NCBI GenBank assembly: GCA_031308135.1
Contig: JAHLJT010000631.1
Span: 174,551,282 to 174,615,281 of the forward strand
From: Acheta domesticus
Lineage: Eukaryota; Arthropoda; Insecta; Orthoptera; Gryllidae
Direction of reading: 5' to 3'
DNA length: 64,000 nt
The notes under the pieces are model-generated. The model had not been told where the DNA came from. It saw only the letters and a list, made by a program, of their open reading frames with translations, and searched no databases. Every line of letters begins with the position of its first letter. Within the stretch, counting starts at the first letter, position 1. This document shows positions 59,166 to 64,000 of the stretch, piece after piece. Position numbers and translations under genes: made by a program.

Positions 59166-60515
59166 AGAAATTAAAAATATATCAAAAAGTAGACTTTCTG
59201 AGGAGTTTGCCAGAAAAGTATTTTATCCAAGAGACAATAAAACACATTACTATATGTTTCAATAGAGAATCCACAACAGCGGAAAAACTATGATTCACAA
59301 GGACATGTCAAAACAGAAACTGAAGAAAAAGCATTGAGTACTAAAAATTTAGTCTCAAAACCACTTTAGAAAACAAAAATAAAGTTCGGATATATTGGAT
59401 CGAACTAATCGATAACATAAAGCAGCACAATAAGTCTTGACAATACGTCAATTATGTGAAGATTATACAACGATGATAATAATTATAAGTACAATAAATA
59501 TAACTATGACACTATTATTGTCAAAATATTCATTGTTTTCTAGGTGACATTATGTAAACCGATAACTTTTCAAAAGGAAATAACATAAAAAGGGCACGTA
59601 AGCCAGTTATTATTTATAAACCACGTCTTCCTGTGAAGTAGCAAAACTACCATATAAATATATTAGTGGAGATGATATTAGTAATGATAATAATTATAAT
59701 AATAATAATTACAATAATAATAATAATAATAATAATGGCATTATGCCTAGTCGTTTCTGTGGCTGTCTGGCCTCCTCCTACGATATAGCCTGCCTATCCT
59801 ACTCACCCCGTTGCTCGCCTGAAACTACTGAGTGGGATTAAGAGCACGCGTGAGACAGATCGCGTCGCCCTCCCCCCCCCCCTCGTGTCAGCTTTCGTGA
59901 GGAGGGGGAACGAGGACACGGAAGACGCACTATAGAAAGAGGGAGATATTAACACTGCATTTACTGTGTGGCCTGATATATGTGGGGAGGGGGTTCATAC
60001 GGGTGAGAACTAACAAAATTAATATCTGGAAATTTCACGACTTGAGGCTATTTCTCCGTGATTAATTTCAAATTCAAAAATGCATTACGAGTTAGGCATA
60101 CTTCCCATTCAAACAATTTTCTGCAAAATTCTATTATAAAATTGGAAATAATGCATTTGAGCTTCCAATTGGATAAGTATAATACGAATTTCAATAGGCT
60201 CAAAAGTAAATTACGAAAACAGTGATGATTCTTTGTAACATATTATTAAAGCACTGAGACATCATGATGTGTGACCATGATTTACAAAATCAAATATGAA
60301 TTTTCTCCTTTCCGCCATTGACCTAACTGAACAACCGCATTTTTTATAAATAAAAAACAATGCATTTAATTAATTTGAAAAGAAGCGTACGAAAAATTTA
60401 ATTATATTGTAATAACAGTAATAAGCAAATAATAAAATAGTACAATGTTTTTTTTTTCACAACAGATCTGTTTCTTAAAGTAAATACACGCAGAGGACTA
60501 GCTTGACAGTATAAA
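59166..60515. other. AT-rich stretch with a GC-rich patch
   Basis: The patch at about 59740-59935 is GC-rich with a poly-C run near 59872-59882 and short inverted matches (CCTCGTGTC / GACACG-like). Nothing recognised. Confidence 0.45.
59688..59736. repeat. Imperfect (AAT)n microsatellite
   Basis: AAT units with a few ATT and AC interruptions. Confidence 0.9.
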
Positions 60516-61932
60516 CTCGTGATTCAAAGAATGGCACAGACTTTCTCGTACTGGTTTTCTTAATTCTTTCGTCTGGGCTAGCTTTTCGGTCTTGCCACAT
60601 CCTCTTGCCAGCTTCTATCGCCGCCCAAAGTACATTTTTTCACATTTCGCAGTTTTTTCTTATCCCTAATGGTAGAAATGAAATATGACTTTCATTATGT
60701 TATAGAAGGGTAACACCTTGTACTGTAGGGAATTTTCGTTGAAAAATTTTGAGCCGTTTTTGAAAAAATGTTGTTTAAGCACTACTGTAACCATGATAAT
60801 TGAAGCCATTTTTCACAGAAAACTTCTGTTTTCGAGAAAATTCATTGGAAATCATATGAAGCACTACTACTTACAAATGCAAACGATGTTCACAAATTAC
60901 CGGAAATATAAATAATAGCGGCCGTGAGAGACTTTCAAAAGAATTATTTGTGAAACTTTTGAAAAAACAAAAAATACTCCAAAATGGCTTTTATATAATG
61001 GCTTATATAATGCAATTAGCAGAAAGCGTACAAAAAGTTTGAAGAAAAAATTTGGAGCTATTTATTAGTAAATGGCGTTTGATCGTTTCTGAAAATGCGG
61101 AATTTCCAGCTAGTTTTCAAAGAAATGTTCGAGTTTTCTAGAAACGTTACAAGACATCATTTAAAGCCCATTACGTATAAATGCAATTATTTATACAAAT
61201 TACCGGTAATGTAAATAATTGTGACAGAGATGTCAAAAAATTACATTTCTGAAATTTTTGAAAAAACAAAGAATAGAGCAAAATGGCTTTTTATATCATC
61301 TTGTACAGTACATTTAGCACTATCCAAAACTAAAGTTAAAAAATTTGGAGCCGTTTTGCACACAAAATTGCCCCAGAACTACTGCAATTTTCAAACAAAT
61401 GTACACGATTTTAATGAAAGAACTAATAATGAACAAATTTTTATTTGAAGAAAAATTATCTTCAATTTTTTATTTGTAAGAAGACGGAGAAAAAGTTTCG
61501 AACTTCTGCAATTTTCGAAAATTTATAGTTTCCAGTGCAAAATCGTACGTATGCCATCTCTTTATTCTTAAATAAATTTAAAGAAAAAATTCCGACATTT
61601 TTGACAAAATTTCAAAAATGTCCCAGGTGCGTCATGTAAAGTACCCCCAAAAATTAATGAATATTATTCAAAACCTCTGAGCTGCCAGTGAAGCCAGATC
61701 AACCGGCGATTATTCAGTTGAGAAAAAATCCCTTGAATAGTATAAACTCTAGTGTTGTTCACAGACGAACAGACGGACAGACGATTTGAAAACAAAACAC
61801 TTTTCCGGTATCAGGGAACTCCAAATCCGTCCGTTGTCCGTTGAAATCTCGAAATAGATTTTCCCTGGATTGTAAAATTTTCTCTCTGTTCTATTGATAT
61901 TACTCCATATGAACGTATACGACAAAGTAAAA
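60516..61932 (+). mobile_element. Family B, copy B7 (near full length, end degraded)
   Basis: It begins CTCGTGATTCAAAGAATGG and CAGACTTTCTCGTACTGG, followed by CTATCGCCGCCCAAAGTAC. Two internal units align (ATGTTCACAAATTACCGG near 60888, ATTTATACAAATTACCGG near 61191), a spacing of about 303 bp. The 3' side has CAGACGAACAGACGGACAGACG at about 61762-61783 and TTCCGGTATCAGGGAAC. The end (ATATTACTCCATATGAACG, GTATACGACAAAGT) is a worn hairpin. Confidence 0.78.
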
Positions 61933-62429
61933 TTACGTGGTGCTACAACACACATACATTTTCATGTTAGTTGCACTAGTTACTCGATAGAATAATTCTA
62001 GCTGAGCCTCGGCGAAAGTTTCGCACATTTGAACGCGATAGCAAATCTTCTCGAAGCCAGCATTACTTCTCTTGGGTCGCTTCATTTTCCGTAGGGAACT
62101 TCGTGTTCCCAACCATCAAAACCATTTGCCAGGACTGGGAAGCCTAGGTTTCTGCATTTAACGTGCAGAACACTAAATTGCCCCGAACGTTTTACTGTCC
62201 TGAGACATAGAGGCAAAACTGAAATTACAATAAAGAACAGACTTTAGCGTATTAGTTGTAACGATTAATGAAGTGTGTATTGCAAATCATATAATTTAAT
62301 AGTTCAGAAAAATATCGTGTGCAAATCTCTCCTCATCTAACTTCTTGAAATAGAGCAAATTCTGTGTATTATTTAGTATAATCTAAAACCTACTTTATAT
62401 TATAACATTCATTATCATGAAAATCCCGT
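61933..62429. other. No firmly recognised feature
   Basis: A stretch at about 62230-62300 is weakly similar to 8620-8690. No gene. Confidence 0.4.
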
Positions 62430-62658
62430 TAACGGTGTAGCTGGTAGTGTTGCTCAGACAGACAGAAGATTTGAGGAAAAATTTTTGAGAAAGAATTTTC
62501 CAGTAATAAACGTAGATTGTGATTGGACGCTACGAACACCAGGAAATAATTTTCTATAAACAACACTACAAAAATCTATTTTCGGTAACATTGACATACA
62601 AAGCCTGATTTTCTGTACGAAAATCTACATATTTTCCTGCAGCCTTATGTAACTTTTT
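62430..62658 (+). mobile_element. Family B, copy B8, 3' fragment
   Basis: It starts around GTTAACGGTGTAGCTGGTAG and GTTGCTCAGACAGACAGAAG, continues through CACCAGGAAATAATTTTC and GCCTGATTTTCTGTACG, and ends CAGCCTTATGTAACTTTTT directly at the hairpin of the opposing copy B9. Only the 3' quarter of an element is present. Confidence 0.65.
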
Positions 62659-64000
62659 ACTTTCCCGTATACGTACGTATACACGGAGTGATATACGTAG
62701 TATAGGGAAAGTTATGTAATGCTGCGCGAAAAAATTACCAATTTTCGGCGGAAAAAAATTAATTGCCGGGACGTGATAACGAAAAAATGGATAAAACCAG
62801 TTGCTAAATTTAAAAAAACCCCCTAACACGTGGTGTCGCCAGAAACCCTCTTTCGTAGGTCCTTGATATCGAAAAAACAATTGAAAGGAAAACATTCGTC
62901 TGTCCGTCCGTCCGTGACACTGCTAGTGCCTGAACCATACGTACGATTTGTGTCAAAATGGATATTTCCCGGTCGATCCGATTGTAGTCGAAGCTTTGAG
63001 ATTTTGAAAAAGATTCTTCAAAATTTGGGGGTACTTTACATGTAGCCGCCGGACATTTTCAAAATTTTCTCAATAACGGCTCCAAATTTTTTCTTTAAAT
63101 TTCTTGTATGAATAGAGGAAAATACACTTATTGACATGCCATAGGTCCGATTTTCACGGATAACTTTCAATTTTCGAAAATTGTGGAAGTTTGATTTTTT
63201 TTCTCTCGGCGTCTATCTCCAACTACAAAATTGAAGATAGAGATTTTTCCTTAAAATAAAATGTTATCTCGAAAGTGAGTTCTTTGTTTAAGGTCATGTA
63301 CATTGTTCTGAAAATTTTAGTAGTTTTCACGCAATGTTGCGTTCAATATGTGCAATTTTAAAAAATTACAAAAACTAGATTTTCTCAAAAACGGTTCCAA
63401 ATGTGTTCTTTAAACTTTTAGTAGGGACAGTGCTAAATGTACTCTATGAGATGACATAAACGGCATATTGCTGTATTCTTTTGTTTTTTCAAAAATTGAA
63501 AAATGTAATTTTTTTGACTTGTCTTCACGTCGTTAATATTTACACCAGCGGTGAATGGTTCACATTATTATATTTATGAGTGCATGTGCTTTAAATAATG
63601 TCAAGTAAAGTTTATCGAAAACACAACTATTTTCTGTGAAAACTAGCTCAAATTTCCGTATTTTCAGAAACGCTCAAAAGCCATTTTCTCATAAATGGCT
63701 AAAAAACGATCGGATAGTGCTAATGGCACTCTTTATTATAAAGTAAAGTTTACTTTGAGGATTTGTTTTTGTTTTTTTTTTTTCAAAAAATACACATATG
63801 TATTTTTGTAATCTCTCACATCTTTAATACGCACATTACCAGCAAACATTATTATATTTGTGAGGGTAAGTACTTTCAAATAACTTCAAATAAAGTATTT
63901 TGAAAACTCAAAAATTTTCTGTGAAAATGAGCTTCAAATTTCGCAATTTTAGTAGCGCTAAAACACAATTTCTTAAAAACGGCACATATTTTTAAAAGAA
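62659..64000 (-). mobile_element. Family B, copy B9 (runs off the window)
   Basis: The clean terminal hairpin at 62659-62712 (54 bp, ACTTTCCCGTATACGTACG ... TACGTAGTATAGGGAAAGT) marks the 3' end. On the minus strand one then finds, inward, CGCGCAGCATTACATAAC, the CCCGGCAATTAATTTTTTTC part, TTTCGATATCAAGGACC, a GGACGGACGGACAGACG tract at about 62898-62914, CATGTAAAGTACCCCC and at least two internal units spaced about 286 bp (CAAATTTCCGTATTTTCAG near 63649, CAAATTTCGCAATTTTAG near 63935). The 5' block lies beyond position 64000. Confidence 0.8.

Overview
The window looks like intergenic or intronic DNA from a large, AT-rich, repeat-laden animal genome, most likely an insect. The basis is the repeat types present: tRNA-headed SINEs, a Tc1 remnant, a DUF4817-type transposon domain, a piggyBac-like TTAA element, an hAT-like element with an exact 8-bp duplication, and microsatellite-carrying repeats. 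The species cannot be named from this. I find no intact conserved protein-coding gene, no rRNA, no functional tRNA gene and no CRISPR array. Almost all open frames are short, lack conserved motifs, or lie in GC-rich or repeat DNA.

Layout: 0.7-5 kb holds an hAT-like element split by a SINE, a second copy of that SINE, and two other tRNA-headed repeats. 6.2-8.4 kb holds a perfect hairpin, a decayed transposase zinc-finger end, a 114-bp-arm inverted repeat and a DUF4817 fragment. 11.3-11.7 kb is a 305-bp duplication. 13.8-15 kb has a decayed Tc1 transposase and a SINE. 15-21.6 kb is plain AT-rich DNA with microsatellites. 22.0-22.5 kb is an extreme CpG island with a good splice donor on the minus strand at its left edge. 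23.4-28.2 kb holds tandem repeats, a SINE and the 3' end of a decayed LINE. 29.0-30.0 kb is a second GC-rich, promoter-like patch. 35.4-36.6 kb contains a possible very short first coding exon and a minus-strand LTR. 49.4-51.9 kb is a patchwork of GC-rich retroelement-like DNA. 52.3-54.4 kb has a SINE and a piggyBac-like element. 56.8 kb has a fold-back element.

The dominant structure is one repeat family, here called family B. It has about ten copies or fragments between 31.4 and 64.0 kb, making up much of 39-46 kb and 58-64 kb. A full unit has a conserved 5' block beginning CTAGTGGTGCTACAG, internal tandem units of about 300 bp, a GACA/GACGGA microsatellite always at the same place, a conserved 3' block, and a terminal hairpin whose outer arm (GGGAAAGT) is complementary to a 5' subterminal motif (ACTTTCCC). 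This resembles Helentron-associated non-autonomous elements (DINE/HINE type). One copy is inserted inside another, and a second minus-strand copy abuts the tail of a plus-strand one. This family is the best candidate for an undescribed system here. It is a mobile repeat, not a gene pathway.
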